DNA of 64,000 nucleotides from Chloroflexota bacterium (GCA_019873625.1 JAIOAW010000005.1:60623-124622), one strand, 5' to 3'; positions 27,196 to 36,072 are shown, numbered from the stretch's first letter. Notes: generated by a model from the letters alone, not told the origin. Numbers and translations: made by a program.

Positions 27196-27734
27196 GAGCG
27201 AGCGCCTTCGATGAGGCTCAGCGCCTCCTGTGGGTGGGCTGCGACGGTGTAAAGACCTCGCCAAGAGGGGGGCGCAAAGCGCTCGCGGTAAAACTGGTCG
27301 AAAAGGGCGAGCAACGTATCGTAGAACCCCGCGGTGTTCACCAGGATGAGGGGCTTGGGCGAGGCCGTGAGGGCCTTCCACACCAGGGTGTGGGCGATTT
27401 CCTCCAGCGTGCCAAACCCGCCGGGCAGGGCGATGAAGGCTTGGCCGAGGGCCAACATCCGCGCTTGGCGTTCGGCCATCGTCTGGACGATCTCGAGTTC
27501 CTCGGCCTCCTCATAGGCCTGCTCGCGCGCCACGAGGGCCTGGGGGATGACCCCATGCACCCTGCCGCCGGCCTGTTGCACAGCCCGCGCGAGGAGGCCC
27601 ATCAAACCCAAGCGCCCGCCCCCATAGACGAGGGTATGTCCCCTCTGGCCCATCAGGCGCCCAAGGGTGCGGGCGGCCTCCTCATAGGTGGGCGCTACGG
27701 CGTCGCTCGAGGCGCAGTAAACGCAGATGTGCAT
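27192..27734 (-). CDS. LOG family nucleoside 5'-monophosphate phosphoribohydrolase
   Basis: 180 residues from ATG 27732-27734 (AAGGGG upstream). An in-frame extension upstream runs through the tRNA gene and is not real. It matches the TIGR00730/Rossman-fold lysine-decarboxylase-like family: MHICVYCASSD at the N-terminus, VYGGGRLGLMG, and the catalytic PGGFGTLEE (104-112). The family is now known to release adenine or cytokinin bases from their riboside monophosphates; it does not decarboxylate lysine. The role here is probably nucleotide clean-up. It overlaps murJ tail to tail by 4 bp and lies directly downstream of tRNA-Lys on the same strand. Confidence 0.9.
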   Translation of the reverse strand: MHICVYCASSDAVAPTYEEAARTLGRLMGQRGHTLVYGGGRLGLMGLLARAVQQAGGRVHGVIPQALVAREQAYEEAEELEIVQTMAERQARMLALGQAFIALPGGFGTLEEIAHTLVWKALTASPKPLILVNTAGFYDTLLALFDQFYRERFAPPSWRGLYTVAAHPQEALSLIEGARS

Positions 27735-27793
27735 CGGCCCCTTTGGCTCCTTATGCCCAACAAAAAACGCGCCGAGGCGCGTTCTTGAACCGA

Positions 27794-27866
27794 TGAGCCG
27801 TGCGCGACTCGAACGCGCGACAACCTGCTTAAAAGGCAGGGGCTCTTCCGACTGAGCTAACGGCTC
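27794..27866 (-). tRNA. tRNA-Lys (anticodon TTT)
   Basis: On the minus strand a 73-base cloverleaf: acceptor GAGCCGT / ACGGCTC with discriminator A, D arm beginning TA-GCTCAG, anticodon stem CCTGC/GCAGG with loop CTTTTAA (anticodon TTT), and T arm GCGCG-TTCGAGT-CGCGC. No CCA is encoded. It lies 59 bases upstream of the LOG gene start on the same strand. Confidence 0.95.
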
Positions 27867-27942
27867 CCTACGCCACCCATTATACAAGACCTGGGCGGAT
27901 CGTCAAAGTCCGCCGACGCGGCGCCCGCCGGTGGGCGAAAGA

Positions 27943-27969
27943 ACCCTCCCGCAGGTGCGCACCTTGCGG
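27943..27969. repeat. GC-rich hairpin, left flank of the TPR gene
   Basis: ACCCTCCCGCAGGTGCGCACC (27943-27963) recurs with one mismatch at 29253-29273, in the same orientation on the other side of the TPR gene. This copy folds as CCGCA...TGCGG (27949-27969). It lies 8 bases past the TPR stop codon and may stabilise or end that mRNA, although no T-run follows. Confidence 0.55.
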
Positions 27970-27976
27970 AAAAGTT

Positions 27977-29131
27977 TCAGGGCATTCCGGATGGGGGCGG
28001 CAGGCCGAGTTCGCGGGCCTTGGCGAAGTCTCGAGCGGCCAGTTGGGTTTTACCCTGCCTGTAGTAGACCAGCCCACGGCCATAGTACGCGTTGGCGTAT
28101 TGCGGGTTAAGGCGGATGGCCTCGGTGTAATCCGCGAGGGCGCGCCCCAGGTCGCCTTGCAAGGTATAAGCCGCCCCGCGATTATAGTAGGCGACGGCGT
28201 ATTGCGGGTTAAGGCGGATGGCTTCGGTATAATCCGCGAGGGCGTGCTCCAGGTCGCTCTGCAAGGCATAGGCCAGCCCGCGGTTGTTGTACGCGGTGAC
28301 ATCCTTCGGGTTGAGGCGAATGGCCTCGGAGAAATCCGCGAGGGCGCGCCCCAGGTCGCCCTGCTTGGCATAGGCCAGCCCGCGGTTATAGTACGCATCG
28401 GCGTATTGTGGGTTGAGGCGAATGGCCTCGGTGTAATCTGCGAGGGCGCGCCCCGGGTTGCCTTGCTCGGCATAGGCCAGCCCGCGGTTATAGTACGCGG
28501 CGGCATCCTGCGGGTCGAGGCGGAGGGCCTCGGAGAAATCCGCGAAGGCGCGTGCCAGGTCGCCCTGCTTGGCATAGGCCAGCCCGCGATTATAGTACGT
28601 GGCGGCGTCTTTCGGGTTGAGGCGAAGGGCCTCGGTGTAATCTGCGATGGCGCGCCCCAGGTTGCCCTGTTTCCGGTAGGCCAGCCCGCGGTTATAGTAC
28701 GCGGCGGCATCCTGCGGGTTGAGGCGAATGACCTCGGAGAAATCCACGATAGCGCGCTCCAGGTCGCCCAAATCGGCATAAGCCGCCCCGCGGTTGGTGT
28801 ACGCGGCGGCGTATTGTGGGTCGAGGCGGATGGCCTCAGAGAAATCCACGATGGCGCGCCCCAGGTCGCCCTGCTTGGCATAAGCCAGCCCACGATTATA
28901 GTATGCGATGGCAAGTTTCGGGTTGAGGCGGATAGCCTTGGAAAAATCCGCGATAGCGCGCTCTAGGTCGTCCAAATCGGCATAAGCCGCCCCGCGGTTG
29001 GTGTACGCGGCGGCGTATTGTGGGTCGAGGCGGATGGCCTCGGTAAAATCTGCGATGGCGCGCCCCAGGTCGCCCAAATCGGCATAAGCCGCCCCGCGGT
29101 TGTTGTACGCGGCGGCATCCTTCGTGTTCAT
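27977..29131 (-). CDS. Tetratricopeptide repeat protein, 11 tandem TPRs
   Basis: 384 residues made almost wholly of 34-residue TPR units, ten regular and one divergent at the C-terminus. The consensus is A-x-AYYNRGLAYAxQGDLGRAxADYTEAIRLNPQ. Units are strikingly alike, and at DNA level the 102-bp periods are also similar, which points to recent tandem duplication or gene conversion. There is no signal peptide or membrane helix, so a cytoplasmic protein-protein interaction scaffold is expected. GAAGGGGT precedes the start. The gene is flanked by two direct copies of a hairpin sequence. The partner cannot be inferred, as the neighbours are housekeeping genes. Confidence 0.92.
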   Translation of the reverse strand: MNTKDAAAYNNRGAAYADLGDLGRAIADFTEAIRLDPQYAAAYTNRGAAYADLDDLERAIADFSKAIRLNPKLAIAYYNRGLAYAKQGDLGRAIVDFSEAIRLDPQYAAAYTNRGAAYADLGDLERAIVDFSEVIRLNPQDAAAYYNRGLAYRKQGNLGRAIADYTEALRLNPKDAATYYNRGLAYAKQGDLARAFADFSEALRLDPQDAAAYYNRGLAYAEQGNPGRALADYTEAIRLNPQYADAYYNRGLAYAKQGDLGRALADFSEAIRLNPKDVTAYNNRGLAYALQSDLEHALADYTEAIRLNPQYAVAYYNRGAAYTLQGDLGRALADYTEAIRLNPQYANAYYGRGLVYYRQGKTQLAARDFAKARELGLPPPSGMP

Positions 29132-29252
29132 ACCCCTTCATCTCCCTTTTGAGCCTGCTGGTCAATCAAGGGCCATTATCGCCCTTTGTCAGGGGGCGTC
29201 AACCCCTCACCCCCTTTCCCATGCCTATCGTGGAAGAGAGGATGAGGACTGT

Positions 29253-29285
29253 ACCCTCCCGCAGGTGTGCACCCTGCGGGAGGGT
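29253..29285. repeat. GC-rich hairpin, right flank of the TPR gene
   Basis: A perfect 13-bp stem (ACCCTCCCGCAGG / CCTGCGGGAGGGT) with a 7-base loop. Its first 21 bases repeat the element at 27943. It lies 5 bases past the AsnRS stop codon, in the spacer between AsnRS and the TPR gene. It could end or stabilise the asnS transcript. Confidence 0.6.
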
Positions 29286-29290
29286 GCACT

Positions 29291-30586
29291 TTACGGGTAC
29301 AGCCGGCCCAGCGTGCGTGGGAAGGGGATGGCCTGGCGGATGTGCTGAAGGCCAGCGATCCAGGCCACGGTGCGCTCCACGCCCAGCCCAAACCCCGAAT
29401 GGGGCACGGACCCATAGCGGCGCAGGTCCAGGTACCACTCGAAGGCCTGGCGCGGCAGGTTGTACTCGGCGAGCCGGCGCTCCAAGAGTGCAAGGTCGCT
29501 GATGCGCTGGCCCCCGCCGATGATCTCGCCGTAGCCCTCCGGCGCGATGAGATCCACCGAGAGGGAGAGTTCGGGGTTCTGCGGGTCCGGTTCCATATAG
29601 AAGGCCTTGCAGCGCGCCGGGTAGCGGTGGACAAAGACGGGCCGATCGTGCGAGGCGCCGATGATCGTCTCGTGCGGGGCGCCGAAATCCTCGCCCCAGG
29701 GGAGCGGCTCGCCCTTTTCGGCGAGCAAGGCGAGCGCATCGTCATACTGCAAGCGCGGGAAGGGCGGTTGCACCCTCTCCAAGGGGGCCGTGTCGCGCTC
29801 CAAAATCTTGAGTTCCTCGGCGCGCTCCTCCAACGCCCTCCCCACGATGTAGGAGACGAGTTGCTCCTCCACGGCCATGCACTCGTCCAAATCGGCATAG
29901 GCCATTTCCGGCTCCACCATCCAAAACTCGATGAGGTGGCGGCGCGTCTTGCTCTTTTCGGCGCGGAAGGTTGGCCCAAAGCAGTAGGTGCGGCCAAAGG
30001 CCATAATCGTGGCCTCGTTATAGAGTTGGCCGCTTTGGCTCAGATAGGCCTTTTCGCCGAAATATTCCGTCTCAAAGAGGGTGGTCGTCCCCTCGCAGGA
30101 ACTGGGTGTGAGGATGGGCGTATCCACGAGGAGGAAGCCGTTGCTATCGAGCCAATCTCGGATGGCGCGGATGACCGTGGCGCGCAGGCGCATCGTGGCC
30201 CACTCTTTGGTGGAGCGCAGCCACAGGTGCCGCCGATCCATCAGGAATTCGATGCCGTGCTCCTTGGGCGTGATGGGGTAATCCTCGGCGAGTTGGACGA
30301 TCTGGATATCCGTAAGGCCCAACTCATAGCCACCGGGGGCGCGGGCATCTCGGCGGACCAGGCCCGTTACGACAATCGAAGATTCCTGCGTCACGCGCAA
30401 GGCGGCCTCAAAGGCCTCGGGCTTGATCTCCCGCTGGAAGGCCACCGCCTGGATGAGGCCCGTCCCATCGCGCACGAGGAGGAATTGTAGGCGCCCTTTA
30501 TCCGTCTTGTTATAGAGCCAGCCGCGAACGGTTACCTCGCGACCTTCGTAGCGCGCGATATCGGCCAGCCGTACGATCTCTGCCAT
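29291..30586 (-). CDS. asnS: Asparaginyl-tRNA synthetase
   Basis: 431 residues, the normal length; AAGGAGA lies upstream of the ATG. An N-terminal OB-fold anticodon-binding domain (about 15-110; [14 protein letters not shown]) is followed by the class II catalytic core. Motif 2 is [21 protein letters not shown] and motif 3 is [15 protein letters not shown]. The phrase [16 protein letters not shown] is typical of AsnRS rather than AspRS. The enzyme charges tRNA-Asn in the cytoplasm. It lies 39 bases after the YfhO-Wzx fusion gene on the same strand, so it may be transcribed from that gene's promoter. Confidence 0.95.
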   Translation of the reverse strand: MAEIVRLADIARYEGREVTVRGWLYNKTDKGRLQFLLVRDGTGLIQAVAFQREIKPEAFEAALRVTQESSIVVTGLVRRDARAPGGYELGLTDIQIVQLAEDYPITPKEHGIEFLMDRRHLWLRSTKEWATMRLRATVIRAIRDWLDSNGFLLVDTPILTPSSCEGTTTLFETEYFGEKAYLSQSGQLYNEATIMAFGRTYCFGPTFRAEKSKTRRHLIEFWMVEPEMAYADLDECMAVEEQLVSYIVGRALEERAEELKILERDTAPLERVQPPFPRLQYDDALALLAEKGEPLPWGEDFGAPHETIIGASHDRPVFVHRYPARCKAFYMEPDPQNPELSLSVDLIAPEGYGEIIGGGQRISDLALLERRLAEYNLPRQAFEWYLDLRRYGSVPHSGFGLGVERTVAWIAGLQHIRQAIPFPRTLGRLYP

Positions 30587-30625
30587 AATGGGTCTCCTTA
30601 TGTTCTGTGTATCTTGTGGGGGATT

Positions 30626-33600
30626 CTAGGCTTGAGGGGGCGGGGCGTCAACCGCGCGAGGCTTCCACCGCCGAACCAAGGCGCCCAGAGGGAGGGCGCG
30701 CTGCAAGGCCTGGCGCTCGGGGGCGTCAAACAGCCTCAAGGCATACAGCCCTACGCCAAAGAGGATAAGCCCTCCCATCAAGGCGATGGGCAGGCCACGG
30801 CGAGGGAGCACCCAGACGAGGAGCGCCATCGGCAGGGCGCTGACCCACTGCTTCCAGACCAGGCGCAGCCAGGGGATGGGGGCGAGGTGCCTGCGAATGC
30901 CCACGTAAAAGGGGATGAGGAGGGCCAATTCGGAGGCGATGGCGACATAGGCCGCCGCGATGTAACCGACGCGGGGGATGAGGAGGACGTTCGCCAGGAC
31001 GTTGAACCCTAACCCGATGGCAAAGGCGCGCGTGAGAAAGCGCTGTTGGTTCAGGGCGATGAGCACATATTGCGTCACCGAGTTGATAAAGCCGATGGGC
31101 ATATACCAGATCATCACCCGGAGCACGTCCGCCGCCTGGGGGAGATACTGCGACCCGCCGAGGAGGCCGATCCACTCCCGCGCGCCGAGCGAAAAGATGA
31201 ACCCCAAGGCGACGGCCGCCGCCATAAGGAGTTTGATGGCCAAACGGTAGGCCCTTAGGAGCGCCTCACGATCGGTGGCGGCGTAGCGCGCCATCAGCGG
31301 GAAGATGGCCAACGTAAAATAGGCGGGGATGACGCCCACCGCGTCAATATACTTGTACGCCGTGCTGTACCAGCCCAAGGCGCGCGGGTCGGGCACGAGC
31401 CATTCCAAGAGAAAGACCGACACTCTGAAAAAGAGCGAGGCCAACAGGAGGTTGACCATCAACGGCCAGGCGTCATCGAGCATCTGCCGCTGAAGAGGGG
31501 CATCTGGCGCCCAACGGGGCGTGTAGATGCGCCGCAAAAGGGTATAGAGCACGCCCAACGTGATGAGGTTCACCGCGATGGAGACGGCTGCTAGCCCCAC
31601 ATAGCCGGCCCCCACAAAGAGGGCGACCGTTCCCAGGCAAACCTTGAGGAGGGTCGTCAGGGTGGTGATGGCCGCGGGCGTCTCCATCCGTTCAAAGGCG
31701 TTAAAGAGGGCCGTGAGCGAGGCGGAGATGTTGCTGGGCAGGAGGCCGATGAGAAAGAGGCCGATGGCCCACATCGTGGCGGCCTCCAACGGCTTGGTGA
31801 AGCGGCGAAAGACGAAAAAGGCCGCCATCAAGGGGAGCGAGAGGCCCCATATCCCCAAGCGCAGAAGGATCGAGTTGGTCAGGTGGCGGTCGGCCAAGGA
31901 GCGGTCTTTGGCCACTTCGCGCGTAACGAGGGTGTTCAAGCCGAAATTGATGAGGATATCGAACCAGCCGGTGACCACCACGGCCAGGTAATACCGCCCC
32001 GCATCTTCCGGGCCGAGGATGCGGAGCATCAGCATCGCGAAGGCCATATCTATCACTTTGTTGACGAGGTTTAGGATAATCGGCGCGATCGTATTCTTGG
32101 CGACGCGCTCGACCGTCTCTCCCTCGCCCTCGGGCGCGCGATAATACCGCCGCCAGGCCGCGTAGCCGGCCATCAGGACCAAAATGGTGCCGCTCAGAAA
32201 ACTGATGTACAGCCCGAATTTCACGGCGGCCGGCGAATACTTGAAGCGCAGCACGTATCGCCCGGCGGGCACCTCGACGGCGCGAAAGTTGCCATCGGCG
32301 CGGTAGATGGGCGTGCTCTGTTCGGCGTCGGCGGGGGCCTCGGCGGGGCGGATGAAGGCCAGCCAGCCATCGAAGTAACTGTCGCTCAAGACGACGAACC
32401 CGGGCGTGGGCGCATCTACCGTCAGGCGCACCTCGTTGAGGCCGTACTGAATCTCTTGCACCTCCTGGAACTGCGGCGCGGCCTCGGCGTAAGCACCGGC
32501 CACCGGCTCTTCAAGGATGACCTCGCGGCGCGGGTCGAGGTTTCGCAAGGCCTCGCGGCGGGCCGACTCATCCGCAAGGGTGACGGCGCGGGAGACGAAA
32601 AAGGCCCGCGGCAAATACCCCTCATTGCGGTAGATGAGCATCTCGCCGGCATAGACGAGGGTATAGCCCGGCCGCTCGATGGGCCGGGCGGGGTCGGCGA
32701 GGACGTATTTGACGTTGAGCAAATCCAAAAGGGGCGAATCGAGCGCCTCGGCGTGGGCCTCGTCAATCGGGGCGATGCGGTTGTAGGGGAGTTCGCCCTG
32801 GGGATGGAGGAGCGCCATAAACTCGGCGTAACCGCGCGGGATGATGGAATCGTACCCGCGCACATCGGCGATGTCATAGAACATACCGGCGTTGGCGTTG
32901 AACGTCTTTTCGTCTCCGCCGACGTAGGAGGTGATGCGGTAGAGTTCCTTATCGGCCAGGAGAACATCAATGCCCGGCGTGCGGTAGCCCACGAGCGAAG
33001 CCTCCACCGCCGGGAAAAAACCGTGGCCGATGATCCACAATTCCCCGCAGAGGACCAGCCCCAAAAGCGCGCCCCACACCGTGGGGCGCAGGTGCCGCCG
33101 CAAGGTGAGGACGATTCCACCCAAAAGGAGCGCCCCGGCCAGGATGGCGATATTGCGCGCCTCGTAGGAATAGAACATCCGCCCGTCGGCAAAGGCCGAA
33201 GGCGCTAAAGCCAAATGCCACAGGGCGCGTTCGGCAAGCGCGGCAACGCGCTCTTTGAAAAGGAGGCTCGCCCCCAGCCCTACCCAAAGGCCCGCGCCGA
33301 GGGCCAGGGTGCCCCAAGGGATGAGCCGCTCCGCGAGCCAGCGGCGCGCCTTGGCCCAAGCGCCGGAGGGGGGATTCCCTTGGCCCTGGAGGAGGGCCTC
33401 GGCGCCCATCCCCGCAAGGAGGGCCATGCACAGGCTATAGGGATAGACCCATCGGAAGGGTGTGTGCACCTGGCTGAAGCCGGGGAGTTTGTAGATGACA
33501 TAATAAATGGGCGCGCCAAAGGCAAAAAGGAGCGAAAGGACGGCCAGCCCGAGCCAAAACCCCGTTTCGCGCAGCGTGCGCCGCAGGGCGGCGATGGCGG

Positions 33601-34705
33601 CAAGCACCAGCGGGAGCGCCCCCACGTAAGCCGCCCCCTCGACGTAATTCTTGATGCCCCAATCAATGCTCCGAATGCCTTGGCCCAAGGCGTTCACGGT
33701 AACGGGTGTCATCCGCCAGGTAAAAAGGTCCAGGTAGCGGTGGTGCGAAGGGTTGCCGTAGAAATCAGGGAGGAAAAGGGCCAGGATATGCCGCTTGGGA
33801 TAGGCCCAACCGAGCACCTCTCGAAAGGAGGCCCCGCCCTGGCGCACATTGTGGCGCACGAGGTCGAGAAGGGGGAGCCATTGCACCGCCCCAAGGCCGA
33901 TGCCGACGGCAGCCATCGCCAAAAGGATGCCGGCCACCCTCAGGGCCGATTTCCACCGTTTGGCCAGCCCGGCGAGGCGCCACAGGCCGTAAAGGGCTGC
34001 CGTGAGGCCGACGTAGTAGTACATCTCGGGGTGGCCGGCGAGCAGGACCATACCCACGGCCGCTGACCCATAGAGGACGTCTGGGATGTGGCGCAAGAAG
34101 GAAGCGCCCCTCGCCTCCCGTTGGGCGATGCGTTCGATGGCTATGAGGATGACGGGGAGCCACACCGCCGCCGCCACGATCATCGGGAAGACGTTCGAGA
34201 TGACGAGAAATCCACACCCCTCGAAGGTGAGGCCAGCCAGGGTTGCCGCGCCGCGGCGCAGGCCAAGGGTCCGCGCCAGGAGGTAGGTCAAGGCGCCTGC
34301 TAAAAAGAGGTGCAGCGCGGCAAACCAACCGTACGCGGCGCTGAGGGGCAGGATGTAAAAGAGCGCGCTGAGGGGATAGAGCGCCGAATGCTGGCCGGCG
34401 GCGAGAAAGGGGACGCCCGTCAGGATATAAGGGTTCCAGAGGGGGAGTTGGCGCGTATGCAGGGCCTGGAGGATGAAGCGCTTCCAGGCGTAATTCTCCA
34501 GGTAGAGGTCGCTCAGGAGGGCGTTATGCGGCCCCTGGGGGCTGACCTGGCCGGCATAAGCGCGCCACGGGGCCCACACAAAGACGTTATCGGCCGGGAG
34601 GAGCGTTTTCCCCCCCAGGGTAACCTGCCCGAAGAAGGCCAACGCCAGGAGCAAGAAGGCCACCCAGGGTGCGAGATCAACCCATCGAATTCGGCGCGGC
34701 ACCAT
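30626..34705 (-). CDS. Fusion of a YfhO-type membrane protein with a Wzx-type polysaccharide flippase
   Basis: 1359 residues in one uninterrupted frame; GAGGTGA precedes the ATG. Residues 1 to about 860 match YfhO-family proteins: a signal-anchor helix, an acidic first loop with DNVFVWAPWRAY and NPYILTGVPFLAAGQHSALYP, a dozen helices to about 560, then a soluble C-terminal region (LYRITSYVGGDEKTF; GFVVLSDSYFDGWLA; YVLRFKYSPAAV) and a last helix. From about 865 a second complete unit begins: 12-14 helices with LGPEDAGRYYLAVVV and LNTLVTREVAKD, typical of the Wzx/MATE-like oligosaccharide flippase family. YfhO homologues are thought to move sugars from polyprenyl carriers. A flippase fused to it would link precursor flipping to transfer. 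Its own promoter is at 34749-34777. Confidence 0.82.
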   Translation of the reverse strand: MVPRRIRWVDLAPWVAFLLLALAFFGQVTLGGKTLLPADNVFVWAPWRAYAGQVSPQGPHNALLSDLYLENYAWKRFILQALHTRQLPLWNPYILTGVPFLAAGQHSALYPLSALFYILPLSAAYGWFAALHLFLAGALTYLLARTLGLRRGAATLAGLTFEGCGFLVISNVFPMIVAAAVWLPVILIAIERIAQREARGASFLRHIPDVLYGSAAVGMVLLAGHPEMYYYVGLTAALYGLWRLAGLAKRWKSALRVAGILLAMAAVGIGLGAVQWLPLLDLVRHNVRQGGASFREVLGWAYPKRHILALFLPDFYGNPSHHRYLDLFTWRMTPVTVNALGQGIRSIDWGIKNYVEGAAYVGALPLVLAAIAALRRTLRETGFWLGLAVLSLLFAFGAPIYYVIYKLPGFSQVHTPFRWVYPYSLCMALLAGMGAEALLQGQGNPPSGAWAKARRWLAERLIPWGTLALGAGLWVGLGASLLFKERVAALAERALWHLALAPSAFADGRMFYSYEARNIAILAGALLLGGIVLTLRRHLRPTVWGALLGLVLCGELWIIGHGFFPAVEASLVGYRTPGIDVLLADKELYRITSYVGGDEKTFNANAGMFYDIADVRGYDSIIPRGYAEFMALLHPQGELPYNRIAPIDEAHAEALDSPLLDLLNVKYVLADPARPIERPGYTLVYAGEMLIYRNEGYLPRAFFVSRAVTLADESARREALRNLDPRREVILEEPVAGAYAEAAPQFQEVQEIQYGLNEVRLTVDAPTPGFVVLSDSYFDGWLAFIRPAEAPADAEQSTPIYRADGNFRAVEVPAGRYVLRFKYSPAAVKFGLYISFLSGTILVLMAGYAAWRRYYRAPEGEGETVERVAKNTIAPIILNLVNKVIDMAFAMLMLRILGPEDAGRYYLAVVVTGWFDILINFGLNTLVTREVAKDRSLADRHLTNSILLRLGIWGLSLPLMAAFFVFRRFTKPLEAATMWAIGLFLIGLLPSNISASLTALFNAFERMETPAAITTLTTLLKVCLGTVALFVGAGYVGLAAVSIAVNLITLGVLYTLLRRIYTPRWAPDAPLQRQMLDDAWPLMVNLLLASLFFRVSVFLLEWLVPDPRALGWYSTAYKYIDAVGVIPAYFTLAIFPLMARYAATDREALLRAYRLAIKLLMAAAVALGFIFSLGAREWIGLLGGSQYLPQAADVLRVMIWYMPIGFINSVTQYVLIALNQQRFLTRAFAIGLGFNVLANVLLIPRVGYIAAAYVAIASELALLIPFYVGIRRHLAPIPWLRLVWKQWVSALPMALLVWVLPRRGLPIALMGGLILFGVGLYALRLFDAPERQALQRALPLGALVRRWKPRAVDAPPPQA

Positions 34706-34748
34706 TCACCTCGTGGGTGTTTGCGGAAGCGGGTATGAGGGCGAGGGG

Positions 34749-34777
34749 ATTATAACATGGCCGAGGCCCCCTTCCAA
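34749..34777 (-). promoter_or_regulatory. Promoter of the YfhO-Wzx gene
   Basis: On the minus strand TTGGAA (34777-34772), a 17-base spacer, and an extended -10 TG-T-TATAAT (hexamer 34754-34749). The start would be near 34742, about 37 bases before the ATG at 34705. It faces away from another good promoter at 34791-34819; the two -35 boxes are separated by only 13 bases. Confidence 0.7.
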
Positions 34778-34790
34778 GAAGACCCCTCGT

Positions 34791-34819
34791 TTGACGGCCT
34801 GTGGGTGTGCCTCTACAAT
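34791..34819 (+). promoter_or_regulatory. Promoter of the membrane-protein gene at 34827
   Basis: TTGACG (34791-34796), a 17-base spacer and TACAAT (34814-34819). The predicted start at about 34826-34827 coincides with a GTG codon in frame with the downstream gene, which suggests a leaderless mRNA. The in-frame ATG at 34818 lies inside the -10 box and would not be transcribed from here. Confidence 0.65.
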
Positions 34820-34826
34820 GTCCCCC

Positions 34827-35681
34827 GTGAGCACAAAGCCATTGGCTGCGCCGCGCGCTACTGGGGAACCCCCTCTGGTGGGGGAACGCTTGGGGATGCT
34901 CGTCAGCCTCGTGCTGATTGGGCTACTGGCATCTATTTTGCTCCCCTTGCCCTCGCGCCACGTGGCGCTCGTCGTGTTCGGTTCCGACCTCTCCTTTGAA
35001 TTCTCGGGCGCGGTGCAACTTGTGATCATCCTCGTCGTGCTCGTCTCTTCGGGGGTGGATGGCCTGCTTCGCGCCCGCGAGGGGAGCACCCGCCTTTTGT
35101 TCAGCGCGACGTTCTGGGGCCTGCCCACGGTGAGCGCCATCGGGGGCTTGCTCGTCGTCCACAGCCTGGCGTGGTGGGGGTATCAGATTCTCGCGGCTGG
35201 GGCCGCGGGAGCCTTGCTGGCCGGGGTCATCCTCGCCCAGTTGCGCACTTTGGAGGTGCAGCGGCACCGCCTGGCCGCCCTTTTTATCACGTGGATGGTC
35301 TATCTCGCGGCGCTCGGCCTCTATGTGGCGCTCTATGGGGCGCGTTGGCGCAGCCTCGTCTCGGCGACGGGGGTGCTCGTCCTCAGCGCGGGTTTGAGCC
35401 TCGAGTTATACCGCCATACGGGGGCGCCCCTCCCGCGGGTGTGGCTCTATGGCCTCCTGAGCGGCCTGATGATGGGCGAGTTGACCTGGGGGCTGAACTA
35501 TACGCGGCTCGATGCGCGCTTGGGAGGGGCCTCTTTGCTCCTCGGCTTTTACATCATCACGGGGCTGGCGCGCCAGCACTTGTGGGGGCGCCTCACGCGG
35601 CGCGTCGCCTGGGAATTCGCCGCGCTCGGCGCAGCGGGCCTAGCGGCCCTCGCCTGGCTCGCCTCGGGTGCCACTTTTTGA
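34827..35681 (+). CDS. Polytopic membrane protein of unknown function
   Basis: 284 residues if read from the GTG at 34827, which lies exactly where the promoter at 34791-34819 should start transcription. An ATG at 34896 is another option. The protein has about eight hydrophobic segments, with little between them: GMLVSLVLIGLLASILLPLP, a loop FGSDLSFEFSG, then VIILVVLVSSGVDGLLR and so on, ending in WLASGATF. There is no catalytic motif. The pattern brings to mind the DUF5656 group of Chloroflexota membrane proteins, but I am not certain of this. It is divergent from the YfhO-Wzx gene and sits alone ahead of the leader region of the peptide transporter. Confidence 0.7.
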   Translation: MSTKPLAAPRATGEPPLVGERLGMLVSLVLIGLLASILLPLPSRHVALVVFGSDLSFEFSGAVQLVIILVVLVSSGVDGLLRAREGSTRLLFSATFWGLPTVSAIGGLLVVHSLAWWGYQILAAGAAGALLAGVILAQLRTLEVQRHRLAALFITWMVYLAALGLYVALYGARWRSLVSATGVLVLSAGLSLELYRHTGAPLPRVWLYGLLSGLMMGELTWGLNYTRLDARLGGASLLLGFYIITGLARQHLWGRLTRRVAWEFAALGAAGLAALAWLASGATF

Positions 35682-35687
35682 CGAGGC

Positions 35688-35716
35688 TTGACAAGCGCAC
35701 AGGTTATTGATATAAT
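35688..35716 (+). promoter_or_regulatory. Perfect consensus promoter P1 in the peptide-transporter leader
   Basis: TTGACA (35688-35693), exactly 17 bases, TATAAT (35711-35716): a full match to the housekeeping sigma consensus, the only one I find in the window. It begins 7 bases after the upstream stop codon. The start would be near 35723, more than 500 bases ahead of the binding-protein ATG. Such promoters often drive stable RNAs. Confidence 0.8.
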
Positions 35717-35722
35717 GTAAGC

Positions 35723-35990
35723 ACAAATGAGGAGAGCAATGAGGCTGCCGCACGCACAGTATGGCCTGTGGGCTGGGGTTATCTTGAACCGTTCGGGCCG
35801 ATTGATTTTAGGGTACCGATGTTCTCCAACCAGCCGTTTGAAGGGATTCCCCATGCTCAAGGGACCGGTCTTTTCCGTGAGAAGCCGTGAGCACCCCGCA
35901 ACCCATCTTTCAACAGATTCCCCCACCTTGAGAAGGCACGGAGGGTTGGCTTTTGACGCGCTATGGCGCGGCGCAAGGGCGTTTGGCCCG
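35723..35990 (+). ncRNA. Structured RNA candidate downstream of P1 (possibly 6S-like)
   Basis: About 270 bases with no credible protein but several nested pairings. An outer GCCGC/GCGGC pair (35746 region with about 35970) may close it. GGGG..ATC..TTGAA (35775-35788) pairs with TTCAA..GAT..CCCC (35910-35924). Inside, TGCTCA / TGAGCA encloses CGG-CTTTTC-CGT-GAGAAG-CCG, a terminal stem of about 15 bp (35853-35892). The result is a long irregular rod, the general shape of 6S RNA. CTCAAGG and CCTTGAG offer a competing helix, so a switching leader is also possible. I found no RNase P, tmRNA, SRP or T-box signature. Identification as 6S is a guess. Confidence 0.4.
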
Positions 35991-35999
35991 AAACAGCGT

Positions 36000-36028
36000 T
36001 TGACAGCTCGCCCCTTATGTGTTATACA
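36000..36028 (+). promoter_or_regulatory. Candidate promoter P2
   Basis: TTGACA (36000-36005), a 17-base spacer and TATACA (36023-36028). It lies downstream of the structured RNA candidate and would start transcription near 36035. A small hairpin AGGGCA-ACG-TGCCCT (36059-36073) falls inside its transcript. Confidence 0.5.
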
Positions 36029-36072
36029 CCCCTTACCCGATACAACCCGCGAGAGGAAAGGGCAACGTGCCC

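Noticed and set aside
27735..27887. N-terminal extension of the LOG protein
   Set aside because: It reads through the tRNA-Lys gene; the family starts at MHICVYCASS, which has its own ribosome site.
27977..29131. Regular ~102-bp direct repeats considered as a CRISPR-like or minisatellite array
   Set aside because: The period equals three times 34 codons and the translation is a clean TPR consensus; there are no spacers and no cas genes.
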